Shown: positions 5,199-5,971 of the stretch, piece after piece
Layout of the letters: the number at the start of each line of letters is the position of its first letter
How positions within the stretch are numbered: the first letter of the stretch is position 1
Origin: Acidobacteriota bacterium
GTDB lineage: Bacteria; Acidobacteriota; Terriglobia; Acidoferrales; 2-02-FULL-67-57
Length of the DNA stretch: 5,971 nucleotides
NCBI GenBank assembly: GCA_016210895.1
Contig: JACQTG010000087.1
Location: 1 to 5,971 of the forward strand
Direction: 5' to 3'
Made by a program: the position numbers and the translations under genes
The notes under the pieces: generated by a model
What the model was told of the DNA's origin: nothing
What the model saw: the letters and a program-made list of their open reading frames with translations, nothing else
Databases searched by the model: none

Positions 5199-5971
5199 GG
5201 CTGCCTCGCGGAGGAACGTGCGGGTCGCGCTCCCTGATCGAGAAATTCCATCAAGTCCACCATCTCATCTGCTCGAAAGTGCGGCCAGGGCATCCGCTGT
5301 TCTTGCATCCGCTCCAGCATGGCTGGGCCATGACTCCAAAGTGCGGTGGCCAAGGCAATGGGCGAGACGCGATCCTGCCAGGAGGAGAGTGCCGGTGCGA
5401 GAGGTTGGCGCCCGCTGTGGCAGGAGGCGCATCCCTTCAGCTCGAAAACCCGTGCGCCCGCGGCTGGGTTCCCGCTGCTTTCGAAATAGCGCTCCGCAAA
5501 AAGATAGGCCATCAGGTCCGCCATTTCTTTGTTGGAGAAGTGAGGCCGGAGAAGGTCTTGGGTCTGCATGCTCTCCCACATGGCTGGACTGTGGTTCCAC
5601 ATCAAGGCGGCAAGCTGACCCATCGTCCGGGGGAGGGAGCGAGCCCCCAGGCTGGGAGCCCGCCTGGCAGCCCCCCGCACGCTGTGGCAGTTAACGCATC
5701 CCTTCTCTCGGAACAGCGCCCGGCCCACCGCAGGGTCTGCTGGCTGCAGGTAGACATGTTGGCGGCGGCTCGTGGCCTGAGTGCGAAGGTACGCCACCAG
5801 GTCGGCAACATCGTTCTCCTGGAATTCTGGCCACGGCAGACGCCGCTCCTCCATCAGTGCGTACATGGCGGGGGCGTGGTTCCACATCGCCTGGAGCCAA
5901 CTGACCGGATTGTGGTAGCTGGCCCACTCCAGCAGACCCGGTCCGACCCGACCACCTTGACCGGCCACCGC
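5195..5971 (-). CDS. Multi-domain c-type cytochrome, three class-I-like domains visible (5' end outside window)
   Basis: This is the predicted periplasmic electron-entry or exit subunit. The frame runs from the right edge to TGA 5195, 258 visible residues. Counting from the codon at 5968, haem-binding motifs are CVNCH (91-95) and CASCH (180-184). Each is followed about 37-39 residues later by the same signature, MWNHSPAM (123-130) and LWSHGPAM (210-217), and then by a (M/V)xDLMxxL helix. A third unit at the visible N-terminus has MWNHAPAM (28-35) and DVADLVAYL (53-61); by alignment its CxxCH lies just beyond the edge. The signature Met is the likely sixth haem ligand, giving His/Met low-spin haems. 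The GTG at 5968 is not the start; signal peptide and further haems would be outside. The gene occupies the position of QrcA or ActA, but those are compact multihaem proteins rather than chains of monohaem domains. The exact family is not recognised. Confidence 0.88.
   Translation of the reverse strand, partial: AVAGQGGRVGPGLLEWASYHNPVSWLQAMWNHAPAMYALMEERRLPWPEFQENDVADLVAYLRTQATSRRQHVYLQPADPAVGRALFREKGCVNCHSVRGAARRAPSLGARSLPRTMGQLAALMWNHSPAMWESMQTQDLLRPHFSNKEMADLMAYLFAERYFESSGNPAAGARVFELKGCASCHSGRQPLAPALSSWQDRVSPIALATALWSHGPAMLERMQEQRMPWPHFRADEMVDLMEFLDQGARPARSSARQP

Noticed and set aside
4969..5694. 241-residue plus-strand frame opposite the cytochrome and MopB genes
   Set aside because: It is an antisense shadow in high-GC DNA; low-complexity Arg/Pro/Ser content and no domain pattern, against clear haem and Tat motifs on the minus strand.
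744..5971. Assignment as canonical alternative complex III (act operon)
   Set aside because: The MopB protein has an intact N-terminal [4Fe-4S] motif and is separate from the Fe-S protein, the cytochrome is not ActA-like, and no ActD, ActE or ActF gene follows the NrfD gene.

Overview
The window holds most of a four-gene respiratory operon on the minus strand (about 744-5971, first gene cut by the right edge). To its left is a roughly 640-base stretch without a convincing gene that carries marks of site-specific integration, and at the far left is the last 34 codons of a WD40-repeat gene on the plus strand. High GC in the operon, WD40 repeats, Tat export, c-type cytochromes and a Psr/Qrc/Act-type complex suggest a Gram-negative soil or aquatic bacterium. 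Acidobacteriota is my guess; the sequence does not prove a phylum.

Operon, in transcription order (right to left): a periplasmic c-type cytochrome built from three tandem class-I-like domains; a molybdopterin-oxidoreductase-family (MopB) protein of 805 residues with a twin-arginine signal and an N-terminal [4Fe-4S] motif but no cysteine where a molybdenum ligand is expected; a 236-residue protein with sixteen cysteines in four ferredoxin-type groups; and a 445-residue NrfD-family membrane protein with about ten predicted helices. The junctions are tight (4-base overlap, 11-base gap, 23-base overlap), so the genes are probably translationally coupled and form one complex. The order cytochrome, MopB, Fe-S, NrfD is that of the Qrc menaquinone reductase, while the NrfD protein resembles ActC of alternative complex III. 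The expected electron route is between haems, Fe-S clusters and the membrane quinone pool; direction and partner are not shown.

Left region: the 3' part of a tRNA gene (T arm, acceptor strand and CCA, about 477-511) without a matching 5' half, as left where an integrative element has recombined into a tRNA gene. To its left are five exact copies of an 8-base motif (TGGGAACA), four of them in two pairs with a 12-base period and each pair followed by a GC-rich hairpin. A 21/22 direct repeat (92-113 and 427-448) flanks this segment; its left copy covers the stop codon of the WD40 gene. These look like the remains of an integrase attachment region, but no integrase gene is present.
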